Source: Cichorium intybus
Taxonomy: Eukaryota; Streptophyta; Magnoliopsida; Asterales; Asteraceae
NCBI GenBank assembly: GCA_023525715.1
Contig: CM042015.1
Span: 85,790,750 to 85,854,749 of the forward strand
Length of the DNA: 64,000 nt
Reading direction: 5' to 3'
Positions 37,531 through 50,400 of this stretch are shown here, piece after piece. Under the pieces are notes generated by a model, which was not told the DNA's origin, searched no databases, and was given only the letters and a program-made list of their open reading frames with translations. Within the stretch, counting starts at the first letter, position 1; the number at the start of each line of letters is the position of its first letter. The translations under genes were made by a program, and so were the position numbers.

Positions 37531-38379
37531 TACATTGCATTATTGAGGGCAGCGTATGTTTTTATCAAACAAATGAAAGGACCATGAATCACTGTTCAAT
37601 TCCTATTCTCCGGACATGGCTTAAGTTCTTCTCCACCGTTTACTCTTGTTTGCGAACCCGGATTTATCAAACACATGAAACCTAAATCTAAAATCTAAAA
37701 GCATTCTTGCAAACCTTGATTCATACAACATAGGTCAAGAAATCTAGATTCATACACTCGTATCCGGATTCATAAACATGTATCAAGAAAACCTAAAAAT
37801 CAGATTTTGTTTTTGCATTGGCCTTCTTCTCCGACGGATTTTGGTTTTTGAGCCCTCACCCCAGAATCCAGAAAACCTGCAAATATGATGTTTTCTTGAA
37901 GGAGTGATGAAGGGTCGTCTTCTCTGACGAACAGATCTAGTGGTTGTTAATGGAGAGATGATAATGAAAAAATAGGGTTGTAGAGTAGAAGTTGACGACA
38001 GTGGTTTGTGAAGGAAATCGTCGATGGTTAAAAGAGACGTAGTGAATAAGATGGGGGTCGTTGGATCTCCGTAGGCGAGGGTTAAGAAAAGAGCCAGTCG
38101 GTGGCGATGACAGTGGTTAATAGTGTGAGACGATCAACGACAGCGACTAGATCTACGATGGTAGAGGAAGAAGAGTGCTACACAATAGAGAGATGAGTTC
38201 AGAAGTATTGAAATAAATATTTAAGATAAGAAAAAGTAAATTAAATGGTATAATAGTCTTTTCAAATGCATCAGAGACTAAATCCACTATGAAAGCCGTC
38301 CATAAGGACAAATTTTGCAATTAAAAAAATCAATAATTATAATATATTTTTCACTAAATCATAAATGACATACAATAAG
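37531..38379. other. Intergenic, possibly internal to the CACTA element
   Basis: Contains GA-rich, CGACGG/GACAGTGG-rich sequence (37900-38170) without a maintained frame. Confidence 0.4.
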
Positions 38380-38720
<341 letters not shown>

Positions 38721-39214
38721 TCTCAGTCTAATAACAATTTTCATTTAAAAAAAGTCATACCCTCTAAATAACTCATGGTGAACCCTCCTTAGGCTTATCA
38801 CGTTGGATAATAACTTTGATAATCCTTTATAGAATTCACACCTCAACCCTTAAATTTCTAATATTTTTCAACTCTATCTTAATATATTGTATCTCACTAG
38901 AGGTTTGATTGTTATATACTATAAATGATCATAATCCTTGCGCTTTTTTGAACATGAAACTCTTGATAAAGTAATTTTGATCGGTTTTTGTCTAATTTAA
39001 CCACACTTATGATAAAATTTATATTTTATAAACTTAATTGATTATAAATGAGATTACACGATTACTGAGAAACATACTCATGATCACATGCTTGATTCCG
39101 GAAAATCTTCTTTTAAAGAAGTCACATCCATATTCCATACTGAATAACAATAGTACAACTTAAGCATAATATTACATAACAAGACAAATTACAAGAAACC
39201 AGGTATCACGTGAC

Positions 39215-41982
39215 TCATGAGCAGATCTCACGTGATATCCCCAGCCTGGAATTTGGTATGTCGAACAGAACCCGGTGGTTCTGCTGCTGCATATTGGCGA
39301 TAACATTGAGCGCCGGCGAGGAGGACATGGCGAGGCAGGTGGTGGAGCCGGAGGAACTGTGGATGAGGAAGTTGTCTTGTGGTAGCGACATGTTGAGTCC
39401 GGGGAACATGAAGGTCATTGTCGGGACTTGTTTCCCGATGGGCACTGTGTAGCAAGTGTCGAACCCACCTAGTGACGACACGACGGCTTTACCCATCCGC
39501 CTTCTGAACTCATCCCTCACCGCCGTGTAGGCTCCGTCCACCAGCCTGGTGAACACAGTGCCTGCGAAGATAAAAACAACCTTTAGACTGACAAATGGTT
39601 TAATTAAATATTTTATGGCCAAATACAGTAAATAATAACTTATGCTCATCTATTTATTGTTACAATATTACATTTTTTATTTTTTAATTAGAACAGGAAA
39701 AGCATAAGTTATAATTAACATCATATTTTCAGTTTTCTTTTCTACATCAGACATTGAAAATCTATCTGTTATAACAATAGAAACATATTAATACCTATTT
39801 GATGTTATAACTAGTAAAAAAAATTAATATACAATATTATAACATAAGAGAATAAAGATATGGCGCTATAATAAACAAATTCTTGAAATTATAATATTCG
39901 ACCATGATTACACAGTGCCCTATAAAATATAATTTCTTTTAATAACTCATGGTTAGTTAAAATATCTTATGGGTGTTTCATGTTTGGATGTTTTGTAAAT
40001 CGATCATATAAAACATAACTTGACGATGATGTCATGATGATGGCATCATGATGTCGATATTTTTATTAATCCAGATTCATTAAAATTCAAAAGAATTACC
40101 CGAATCGATGATGGTGCCACCACCGGTATTTGGGTTGAAAGCTAATGCACTCGGTGGGATGTTGACAACCTTGGCGCCAACTTTGATTCCGATCAAGTTC
40201 ACATAGTAAAGCGACGTTCTTCTAGGGTTTACAAGCAACGGTGTGTACTTAATGTTAATGGGTTGCCCATTAGGACCTAATCTTAAGGTACCGGAAAAGT
40301 TAGAAGATTTGAAACTTGGCAAACAGTAGGAAAATGTGGACTGGTAAAGGGTCTTAGATTGGGATACAAATGACAACGGACCACGACCAAGGCCTAAAAC
40401 ACCTTGTGGGGGTAAAGAACTGCCGGTTGTCTTCTGAATGCAACTGAAGGGGTAGCCGACGACAGAGTCGGTGGCTAGGGTGAGGTTGTCTTGTGCCAAG
40501 TTAGCCACGATGGCGGAGTTTCCATATGTCACGTTCAAGGAGCATGTTGTCCCGAGACAACTCGTACTTTGTACCTACAAACAATATCAATGTTTATAAG
40601 TTATTTTTGTTTTAAGTTTTTTAATTAAGTAACAAATCAATTATTATGTTTTACATGATAGATCTTGACTGATTTTTTTTTTCTTTATAAAGAATTTTAT
40701 ATGGATTTGAAAAAGCAGGTGTAAAACGGAAGTCACGGGATAAAAGAAAACGGTCCCTGTGTAGGTCCAGAAATGGACTCTCCATGGAATCCAACCAAAA
40801 CCTACTCACGGATTTGCCTTGATCTCCTCATACTTTTGTCAATTTCGAATGGTATAAAGGTGGAATGTTTTATACTCAAACTTTTATTTTGTTTTGTAAT
40901 TTTATATTTCTAAATCTATTTATAGAAGTTTATACGTTGATTTGATTAATAATTTAAGAAAGTTTCCACTACTAACAAAAAAGTCCAGAATATATTAATA
41001 AATATGGTTGAAGATTTTATATGCACCGGTCTTAATCATCAATATTTTGTTATGCATACTCGAAACAAAAGAGAACGTACAACACGACAAATTGTCATTG
41101 ATATGTGATAAGATCACTTCTTTTTACCTATTTTTTTCTTTTTATATAAGTTATATTATTGAGTTAATACGTATATGATATAGAAGGTTGGTCACGTGAG
41201 CCATCTTTAGAACTTTAACGACCGATGGGTTAACAAACACACATGAGCTTTCACATACGTAAAATTAGAGTTGTAGAGACCCTCAGCTACATATATTAAC
41301 GTAACATTTAGATCTAAAAATTTGCAACTTTAAAAAAATATGGCATCACCTGTATATATACACAAGGTATACCAAATATATCTACATGTGATATTCCATA
41401 ATGAATATCCAAATGCATGTCATAAAGCTTATCCATTCATTATATATTACTTGCCTCTACAAGTAGTGGATGGAGATATTTATATTTAAATTTTGCAGTA
41501 GAGAATTAATAAATACGTACTTGTTTGCATTGATCGGCACCGCAAGCAAGTGAAGAGAAGCTAATCGACTTAGTAGGGTCGAAGATAACAGACGAGCACC
41601 CAACACAACCAGCGCATGGAACCAAAGCCATGTCGGTGCTGGTATCCAAAGCCATAAGTAGGCTTTGAGCTGGTGTCCCAATATTAGCCTTCACAATGTA
41701 GGTCGGGCTCTGAATGATCTGTCTGCCCGACCCAATAGGCACAAAAGACCGGCCTGCAACCAGGCTCGTCAAGAAGACTAGCCTGGTTTTGTCATCGGCC
41801 TGCATCTGAAGCACACTCTCCTCCCATGAGAGTGGGGTCTTTGGTCTAAATGGTGAGCATGGGCTAGACACATGGTAGACCCTAAGGGTTGACCCTTGGC
41901 TAGTTAAATCACAGTTTGGGCTTAGTGAGTGAACCAGGGTCAAGGAGCAAAGTAAGAGAAGGGTGAGGTGTAAAGCCTCCAT
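39215..41982 (-). CDS. Secreted pepsin-like aspartyl protease (nepenthesin-type, A1 family), three exons
   Basis: Exons 41982-41521, 40574-40100 and 39561-39215, with GT/AG borders. Phases are 0 and 1. The product is about 427 residues, the usual length. A signal peptide (MEALHLTLLLLCSLTLVHS) is followed by a propeptide-like stretch and the protease. The first active site is LMALDTSTD, a DTS variant known in this plant subfamily. The Cys-rich PCAGCVGCSS follows. GLGRGPLSFVSQS and TFSYCLPSFKSSNFSGTLRLG match the conserved body. The second catalytic Asp is in IIDSG, split across intron 2 and followed by TVFTRL, and the end is HRVLFDIPNSRLGISREIC. It resembles Arabidopsis At3g54400 throughout, as family knowledge. 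After the first Asp the usual aromatic WxPC is LVPC, a possible change near the active cleft. A TATATATA lies about 50 bp upstream of the ATG. Probably apoplastic or vacuolar. Confidence 0.9.
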
Positions 41983-42059
41983 TGGTGGCTTGGATTTGGA
42001 GCGAGTTTGGGTGTGAATTTACAAGTTGGTGAGTGGGTATATATATTGGGAGAAATTAC

Positions 42060-43460
42060 GCTTGCATGCCTTTATCTTTGAAGTATTTACATATAGACTC
42101 CTTAGTTTTCCATTTGCTCTTTGTCCCTGGTAACAGGACAAGTTGAAGTTTATTTAATCCGAACAAAATATTTGTTTGATCTCTGTATAATTAAGTAAGA
42201 TTATATCTTGTCATTTTCTTATAAGATATAGTATCTAAATATATTACTTAATTATTAGACTGCTTTTTGCCATCTGGTTTTATTCTTTTACCAATGATTT
42301 CAGTAAATTTTTTGCCTGGAACTCAAATTGTCAAATAATACACATAATCATTATCACATAACACATAGGGTTATAAGCAATCAGATACCGATACTCAAAT
42401 TAATTATTTTACTTGTAACAATAATAATGAGCAAATTAATGTCTCATTTTAGCAAGAATTTATTTTTTGGAAACAAACATGGAATAATGGTTGGATGTCC
42501 CTAACAAGGACACGTTTCAGGATTATTAATTTAATTTAATGAATCAAAGGAAAGCCATTTTACTCATATGCCCCTATAAGTTCACTTTTTGGTTTGTATA
42601 TGTGTTGGCATAATTAAACTAAGAGTAAATTTCATGTTTGGTCATTATGTTATGTGGTCCATTAATCAAATCCAAGTCTTTTTAGATTTAACCCTCATCG
42701 TCCTAAAGAAGCTTTGTTGTTACACTCTCCGTCCCGGGCAAATATGTCAAAAATTAACCGTTAGATCAATGTAAAACTTTAGCCCACTTTATATTAACGA
42801 CTGATTTTTACTAATAATATTGTTTTTTTACTTAAATTATTATTAGATGGATCATCATCACATCTCTTCCCTCTTGTTTTCCTCCTCCCGATGAAATCTC
42901 TTACGCTTAGTTCCCGAGTTTTAGCAATGAGAGAAAAGAAGAGAAAAGAAAGGGAGGGAAAATAAAAATAAAGTTAATTTACGTGTTCCCGAGTTGGAAG
43001 AAAATAAAAAGAAAATAAACATTTTATTTGTTCCCGAGTGGAAAGGAAGAGAAAGAAAATTTATATTTAAGTGTTATTTTTGCTAACCACATCCGTTCTC
43101 TCCGAATCATTCCAAATCACGAGGAAAATTAGGAGGGAAAATTATCCCTCCTCTTCCCTTCTCTTCTTTCTCATTTCTTCTGTAAAAAAACTAAGGTGAG
43201 TATCTAGAGAAACACCGTATTGCAGCAACCACATCAACTCCTCGACATCTCATCTAAACTCCAGTGACGTCCCATTCTTCTAGCTTCACATCTTCTTTCC
43301 AAATTGCAGATACACACCAAAAGATAGTGCCAACAGCAACGTTAATAAAACTAAAACACCACTACTAACACTATACACTCCTATAACATGACAATACACC
43401 AACACCTACTATGGTCTAAGTCTAGGAATCTACACTACTGACACCTAGTTCACTTAAACC
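42060..43460. other. Protease upstream region and repeat remnants
   Basis: The protease promoter lies at the left side. At 42905-43200 there is purine-rich sequence with repeated TTCCCGAGTT/TTCCCGAGTGG words and AAGAAAAGAAAGGGAGGG, bounded by CTTAGTT and AACTAAGG, possibly a small foldback element. 43200-43460 is probably leader sequence of the gypsy element whose LTR begins at 43479. Confidence 0.4.
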
Positions 43461-43464
43461 ACGA

Positions 43465-43478
43465 CTCTGAGACCAACT
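43465..43478 (-). other. Degenerate primer binding site of the gypsy element
   Basis: The minus strand reads GTTGGTCTCAGAG beside the LTR end GCATTACA. The tRNA-Met-type site is GTTGGTATCAGAG, so one base differs. Confidence 0.6.
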
Positions 43479-44261
43479 TGTAATGCCCCAAAAACCAACA
43501 TCGAGTATATACAATATTTTAGCAAATCAGTACAAATTATTTTTACAAAATACGATACTCGATGTCTTGGAAGAAACAAGTGGATACCTTCAGATCGTTT
43601 CACGATCCAGCCGGGCGTTACTATACCTAATAGCTGTCAAAACACCACAATAAACAACGTAAGCATAATTGCTTAGTGAATAACCATACTGCAACGAGAT
43701 AAAATATACAACAAAGTTTATAAAATTAAACCCCGTGTTAAAATTTCACCAAGGAGTTTGTCACTTGAAAATCCAATACAAATTGGATAAATCATAACAC
43801 ATTAAGTCACCATTATTTAAACACAATGTATTTATGATTAACATCAATATTAAAAATATTCACTAAAGAATCTTGGGCTTTTCACCAACCTGAAGATCTG
43901 TCACCAACATTCGATTACACCAAGTTATCACCCATCTGGAGTTACACTGTATGGTTGTAAACTATAGTTATACAACAATATGAACACCATGTAAAACACC
44001 AACAAATATCAACAACTACAACTTCACTAATCATATCTAAAAGCAACTACTATATGAGTTTCACCTATTTTTCACATAGAGTTATTGTACTATTATTCAC
44101 CAAGATAGTTAAGTCTAACACCATCTTATGAGGATATATATACATATATTGACACAAAATACAAACTACGGCATAACACCAATTAAGTTGAGTAAAGTTA
44201 CTCACATATAGTCCAAGCTCCAAAAGTAAGCCAAACTTGATATTTGTAAGCTTTCTTACAC

Positions 44262-44269
44262 CTTCTTGT
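44262..44269. repeat. 8-bp TSD CTTCTTGT (left) of hAT-like MITE
   Basis: Exact match to 55430-55437, directly outside TAGGAGTG and CACCCCTA. Confidence 0.85.
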
Positions 44270-44445
44270 TAGGAGTGTAAATGAGCCGAGCCGGCTCATG
44301 AGCTACCCGGGACCGGCTCGATAAAAGCTTGGCTTGAGACCGATTTTAAACGAGTCAGAGCTTAAATATAAGGCTCGTTTATTAAACGAGTCCGAGCCGA
44401 GCCTGTGTCACCAAGCTCGATTAGGCTCACGAGCCCTAAACGAGC

Positions 44446-44641
<196 letters not shown>

Positions 44642-44829
44642 TTAAAACTTATTTAATCATTTAGGGACTTAGGGTTTTATCGCGACTTCGAATTCGACTC
44701 TTCTATTGTCCGATCGTCTTGGAGACTTCATCCACCTACCGACGACGCTCCTCAAATCTCTATTCGTCAGTTCTTGACACCGACGCTCCAACCACCTACT
44801 GGCGACGCTCCGACCAGCGAGAAAACAAA

Positions 44830-44834
44830 CCCAC
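44830..44834. repeat. TSD CCCAC (left) of Athila-like element
   Basis: Matches CCCAC at 55050-55054, directly outside TGTTGTG...GATATCA. Confidence 0.9.
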
Positions 44835-46502
44835 TGTTGTGTACAAAACAACTAACTTGTAGTTATTATGATTTTAAAGTCTTAATCCAATTATTTACCT
44901 AATTATAAAACTATTAAACTAACGAGCAAGTATTACTCGATCATTTAATAGTATAGTTTTGGTAAGTAAAGGTATGGAATTTCCACAGGGAATTAATAAC
45001 TAACTTAAGGTTTTCAATTATCAATCAAACAGTTTAGAGGCGAGTTTTAGTAAAAACTCGTAAAACTAAGTTTTGGATGCTTGTAAAGTAAACGAAATAA
45101 TAAATAACAATTATCGTAACAACACAACAATAAAGAGATAATATGATCGAATTATAACAAGGAAAGCTTTCGCCTAGGATTTGTTGATTCATGTAAATCT
45201 AAGTTGACTAGTTTTGATTATGTGCAATGAGTTAAAATAAGTAGCATTAAGTGGTAGGATCATATGGTCAAGTCACCAATTCTATAATTTCTAAGTAAAT
45301 ATAGCACAATGGTCATGTAACTAAATAACTTATAATTATAAATAATTAATATAATCTAGCATGCAAACATAGGCCATACCCTAATGGTCATAGTGATATG
45401 ATCATACAATCAATGGTCATGAGTTGTAACTAAATATGATATAAGTTTTATTTCACTAATCAAGTTTATAACTAAAATAACGTCACTAGTTAAATGGTCA
45501 ATAACTAGTCCAATGATATATAGGTGTCAATTACACATCAAAATGGTTCATACGATCGATAAGTTTAAATGGTCAATAAACTATAATCATATGACGAAGG
45601 TTATCAAGATTATAAACTTTAATCAAATTCAATATGTATAGCATGCAAATTATATAGTCTAACCGATATTTAACTCGAATCAAGAACTAGATCAACACAA
45701 ATTTATATTAATGAATCAACATTTCCTAGGCAAAAGCTACAGGGATCTAGCCTAGCATGGTATCAAATATGCAACAACAATATGAAGAATACATGATAAA
45801 AGATACCAACCGGTTAAAATCGACGAATCCTTGCAACAAATGAAGATCCTAGCTCCTTCTTGTAATGTAAATAACTCTCAAATACATTTATCACACATAA
45901 AATGTTGAAATACACGAAGTATAATAGTTCTAAGATGTTAAATGACTGATTTCTCTCTTGGATTCTAACAATGGTTCTTCAAATGGTCGTTCATGGCTTT
46001 CTATTTATAGTAGTCGAAGGTTCAGGGCGCGGTGCGCCTATGGTTGGGCGGGGTGCGCCCTAGTGGATCAGATCTGGCAGTCTTTATCGCTGGAAAGGAC
46101 CACGTGATCGTTTGCTTTTCAGATTGGATCTGGGCGCGGTGCGCCTAAAGGCAAGGCGGGGTGCGCCCTTGCACATGTGAGGCAACCCGGTTGAATCATT
46201 AGATGAACCCACGCGTGATTATTTTAATGCCAAGTTGGCCAGCATGTCGAACACTGGCATCACCCTAGGCGCGGTGCGCCTCATGGCTGGGCGGGGTGCG
46301 CCCCTGCTGAAATCAGAATTGCATTTCATTTCGTTTAACGCTCAAATCTCTTGTAAAATCCGATCTTTTGCTCCAAATGTGTCTTTTAGCTACAAAATGT
46401 ATTTTTTAGCATATTAGGTATCTTTAGTTCATAAAATGTATGAAACTAAACTAAAATGACACTGATATCGCCCGGAAAATATGTATAATTTACGCGATAT
46501 CA
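44835..46502 (-). repeat. 3' LTR of Athila-like element
   Basis: On the minus strand it begins TGATATCGCG and ends ACACAACA. It holds three pairs of GC-rich palindromes, at 46026-46060, 46133-46168 and 46268-46303, each a GGCGCGGTGCGCC followed 7-9 bp later by a GGCGGGGTGCGCC form. Confidence 0.9.
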
Positions 46503-46560
46503 AAATACCCCATACTTGAACTTTGCTTGTCCTCAAGCAATTCTTAGAATAATGTTTAGG
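46503..46560 (-). other. Polypurine-tract region of Athila-like element
   Basis: The minus strand reads TTGCTTGAGGACAAGCAAAG and then CAAGTATGGGGTATTT directly before the LTR start TGATATC. The GAGGACAAGCAA stretch followed by a G-rich tract is a familiar 3' feature of Athila elements. Confidence 0.7.
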
Positions 46561-48105
46561 TAAAAAAATTCAATCCAAATAAACAAATACAGACACCATA
46601 GAAAAAGGTCAATGTCAGTCAACATGGTCAGAATTAGTTTTGTAAGGACCCTATATATTGAACAAACGTTACCCACTTTTAGCTTTGTGAACCACTTTCT
46701 TTGGCTACTCGAAGGACGAATAGACTCGTCAAGATTTGGTGATTAGGAGTGTGTATCAGACAAATGAAACAGAGGATGTACCCAGTGGGGGTACTTTTCA
46801 TCTACCTTTTATGAGGCTTTTATCCTATTGAAATTGGGATTTTAAATTTCCTCTGGGCAAACACCCGGTTTTGAAAGTTTCACCCTTGTACTGTCCTTTA
46901 CTGTTTACCGTCTCAAACCTTTCATTTCCTTTTTCTCATCACCAATCATAAAACTTCAATCTTCGATCTCGACAGGCCAATGTATTCTATATCTTCAATT
47001 TTTAGCTCGGGTTAAGTCTCTAATTTTTGTAGACTTCTTGATGTTTTCGTCTTTTTGCTCTTCATTTTCTTTGAAGTCTTTAATTAATCGTTGGATCTCT
47101 TTGACTTTTTCTCTTTTCTCAAGAATTTGGCTTCTAAGAATTTTTCTTAGATGCGTGGAAGTAGATTGTGATCAAGCTGGTATTATCGATCAATTTTATG
47201 ATTTGATCCCAATGATGTATAATAGGGGATCGTCTTCAAGTTTCATCAGGAATCCATGCGATGAATCAAAAATAGTGATGAGAAGGTGGAAATGTAAGGC
47301 TGTTTGAGACTTGGGAGTACAAAGGGTTAATCCTTTCAGAAGCCAAGATGCGAATTTTCTGATAAATAATATGCAAGGCTTATTATTTGTGTGTACACAT
47401 CATCCCAATCATCCTCCTCTAAACGTATCTTAATTCATTAAGCACCTGCATCTGTCTTCCAAACAAGTAGTTTCAAAGTGGTCGGTTAGGCTAAAAGTGT
47501 GGTTCATTTGTTTAGTATAAAGAATTTCAAACAAAACTCAGGACCAATCTTATGATTCAATTTTTATGACTTGGAACTATGGTATCTGATTTATAAATTT
47601 TTCAAAATTTTACCCAAAATTAACCTATAAATGCTCAAAGACAAATAAAATACAAGTGTAAGTACTGCAATCCCTACCCCATACTTGAACAATACAACGT
47701 CCCCGTTGTATAAATATTTATAAAATAAGCTTATGAAAAAGGAGTATTGGAACCGACTCCCCTGAGGTTTTGTACAGGTGATTGCAGATGCTGAACTTGG
47801 AGCTCTCGGAATGGATCGTGAGATGTCATCGTTTCAGTGCGATCTTATTATATTTTTATTTTTATTTATTAAAAGGACTGAAACAAAAGTCAGTGTTTCT
47901 GCACAATTATCAAATAAAACACGCAAAATCTCAAACAATACGGTTAGATAAACACACAAATAATAAAACACACCACAAATAAAAACACACTAAATAATCA
48001 AAATAAAAAAAAAGCAAATCATAGTTTTTTTTTTTTTTTTTTTTTTTTGTTTTTGTTTTAGAAATCACCCAAAATAAAAATATATGACAAACAATACCAT
48101 AAATG
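46561..48105 (-). other. 3' non-coding region of the Athila-like element
   Basis: No ORF is supported. The minus strand has a hairpin TATACAACGGGGACGTTGTA near 47690-47715, next to a second CAAGTATGGGGTAGGG stretch that resembles the terminal polypurine tract. A T run on the plus strand lies at 48025-48048. Confidence 0.55.
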
Positions 48106-49933
48106 TCAATCCAAATCCTCAGTATCATCAAATCCATGCCCATGCGGCTGATAGTCTCCTCCTGATGGATCGTAATGAGCTCCACTAGACTGTCCTGCTC
48201 CTCCCATCCTTTGATCCCATGTCGGATAGGGATGCTGCGGGGGCAGCTGCCATCCTGCCTGCTGATACATGTGTCCCATGAACTGCTGTGTATCATCCAG
48301 GTAGTGTCCTAGGGCATTCGCCTCTCGCTGGCGACGCAAATCCATCTGGACCATTTGGTTATAGAGGAAATTTAAATTTACCTCCTGTTCCGGTCCTTGC
48401 TGCTCATGCTCGTGCTGGCGTCGTCGGCTCTGTCTGGAAGCAGAGGGCTGTGCTGCTTCTGACCCAAATCCCGGTGGCGGAGTGGTGGTAGCAATACCGA
48501 TGAAATCGTACGTGTTCGGCGCCACCCTCCGAATCATAGATTTAAAATGTGATTCGGAGAGGATTTTCGGGTGCTCTGTTTTGACCGTGAGCATGTTGAT
48601 GGAGGAAAAGTCGCCCAATTTCTTGGCGATCCGAGTAATCATGTTGCCACCGCAAATTGGGCTAAGCGTGTTTTGCCCCTTTGCTCGCTCCCTAAAGAAT
48701 ACTGCGATCGCGTGTGGGAGGTGGTATTTCACATCGGGGTTGATTGCTCCCCAAAGTGCTGGCAGATCTAGATACGGGCATTTGTCAAACCCGAATGATT
48801 GATTCACGGTAAACGCCAGGAGACGGTGGAGCATTCTGTGGATAGGATTTTGGATTTGGGAAGCTTTATTATCTCGGGGTATTGTATTGTTGACGTTTGC
48901 TATTTCTTGAAAGAACTCACTGCATCTCCCTTCGTTGAAATCGCCTTTGTCATACGTCGAAAGATAAGCCGGGAAGTGTGGGTGAAATGCTAGCTCCTCG
49001 GGGTAAAGGTCCAGGAGATATGCGAATCGGGCAAGGGACATATCATACCAAGTTCCCATCAATCGGAAACGAATATCTTCATCAGTTTCTTTCTCATATT
49101 TGAAAGTAGAAAGAAACTCTAGCGTTAGCTCCATATGTACGTTTTCGTTTATCCGGAAGATGTTGTTCCAAGCCTCGTCAATCACTACCCCAAATAATGG
49201 ATCTTCGAATTGGCGGATGAGGTAAGGTGCCAGTTTATCTGATATTCCAATCGCATCCAGCTTGTCCCAATTCACTGCTGGAGCAACATTCATATCCTTC
49301 TTTATCAAACTAGCCAAGACATATTTTGCATCCCGGTCTTCTTCTGAATTCCCAAATCTCAAATATGGGTGATTAGTTTTTGAGGTTTTGAATTTAGTTC
49401 CTGCAATGACAATACAAACAATGAGCTAAACAAGCAACAAAATCAAGCAAATGGGTCTGGCAGGAGGCAGGCGCGGTGCGCCCCTGGGACAGGCGCAGTG
49501 CGCCCTGCGGCTGCTCGGGTCTGCCTGCTTAATCAGTTTTCAATCCAAGTGTTTTGCTCAAATCCAGCCAATATACGTGTATGCACTATGATTATTGATA
49601 CAATAGACCACAAATATCACAAAATAAACATCAATTTCATCGAAAATCAACAATCAAAATTCTAGGGTTTGTTCTTCCCCAATTTGTCAAATTTGTGTGA
49701 ATTTGATGTTTTGTATGCAATTGAACTTTGTAATGCAATCTACTAGTCATATGCATCAATAACTCTATCAAAACAACACCAAGATTGGACTATAATCAAG
49801 GAACACGATTTTTCAACTCAAGAACACTTTTTGGAAGAATTTCAAACAATTTGAAGCTAAAAACTATGAAATCTAGCAAGAAAAGTAAGAATATTGCACA
49901 AGGAAAGGAAAGAATTAAAGAAAACATACCCAT
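48106..49933 (-). CDS. Athila downstream ORF (ATHILA ORF-1-like / env-position protein), predicted spliced start
   Basis: The long frame 48106-49400 has no convincing ATG of its own. Directly upstream is a splice acceptor (GTCATTGCAG|GAAC, exon from 49400). 529 bp further up is ATGG|GTATGT at 49933-49930, a start codon joined to a strong donor. Splicing would give M-G-T-K-F-K in the right frame and a 432-residue protein. The body has AWNNIFRINENVHMELTLEF and RFRLMGTWYDMSLARFAYLL, as in the Athila downstream ORF family, then a Gln/His-rich C-terminus (HEHEQQGPEQE) with a coiled-coil-like part. Its function is unknown. The position matches the envelope-like ORF of Athila, but I see no signal peptide or clear membrane segment. 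The proposed intron contains one palindrome pair (49470-49504). Confidence 0.65.
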
Positions 49934-50400
49934 ATATGAAGATTAACCAAGAATTTTGAAGCAAAAATCGAGTTTTGGAGGTTTTTGTTCGTGCTCCTGT
50001 CGGCGGGTCGCGCTAGAGGGGAAAGGGTTTTGTACAAATGAAGTTTGACAGCTTACCTGTCTTTTTGTACCTGCGAACAGGCGCGGTGCGCCTCAACAGG
50101 GGCGGGGTGCGCCCGGCGCCTGCCTTTCACCCTTTGAAGGTATAAATTTTGCCCTCTAATTTCATTTCTTGTATCTTTTATTTATTTTATTTTTACCACA
50201 AAATTTTTTTTATTATTACCACACAATATTTTTATTTAATAATTTTAAATTTTTTTTTTTATTATTTTTTTTATTTAGAAATTAAAAATCAAATAAAACC
50301 AAAGGAAAAATAATACATACCAATCAAAAACTCGGGTTGCCTCCCGGAAGCGCTTCTTTTTCATAGATTTGGAGTCTTTTTAGCTGGACTCCATTCCACT
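49934..50400 (-). other. Spacer between gag-PR and downstream ORF
   Basis: Just after the gag-PR stop the minus strand has GAAGCGCTTCCGGGAGGCAA followed by CCC, a stretch commonly seen after pol in Athila elements. A palindrome pair lies at 50080-50114. The rest is A/T-rich. Confidence 0.6.

Noticed and set aside
46235..46417. 60-codon ORF, repeated identically at 54782-54964
   Set aside because: It is simply present in both LTRs and is composed partly of the palindrome motif. No protein-family resemblance.
48288..48993. Plus-strand ORFs opposite the Athila downstream ORF
   Set aside because: They are antisense to the better supported minus-strand ORF and show no similarity to a family.
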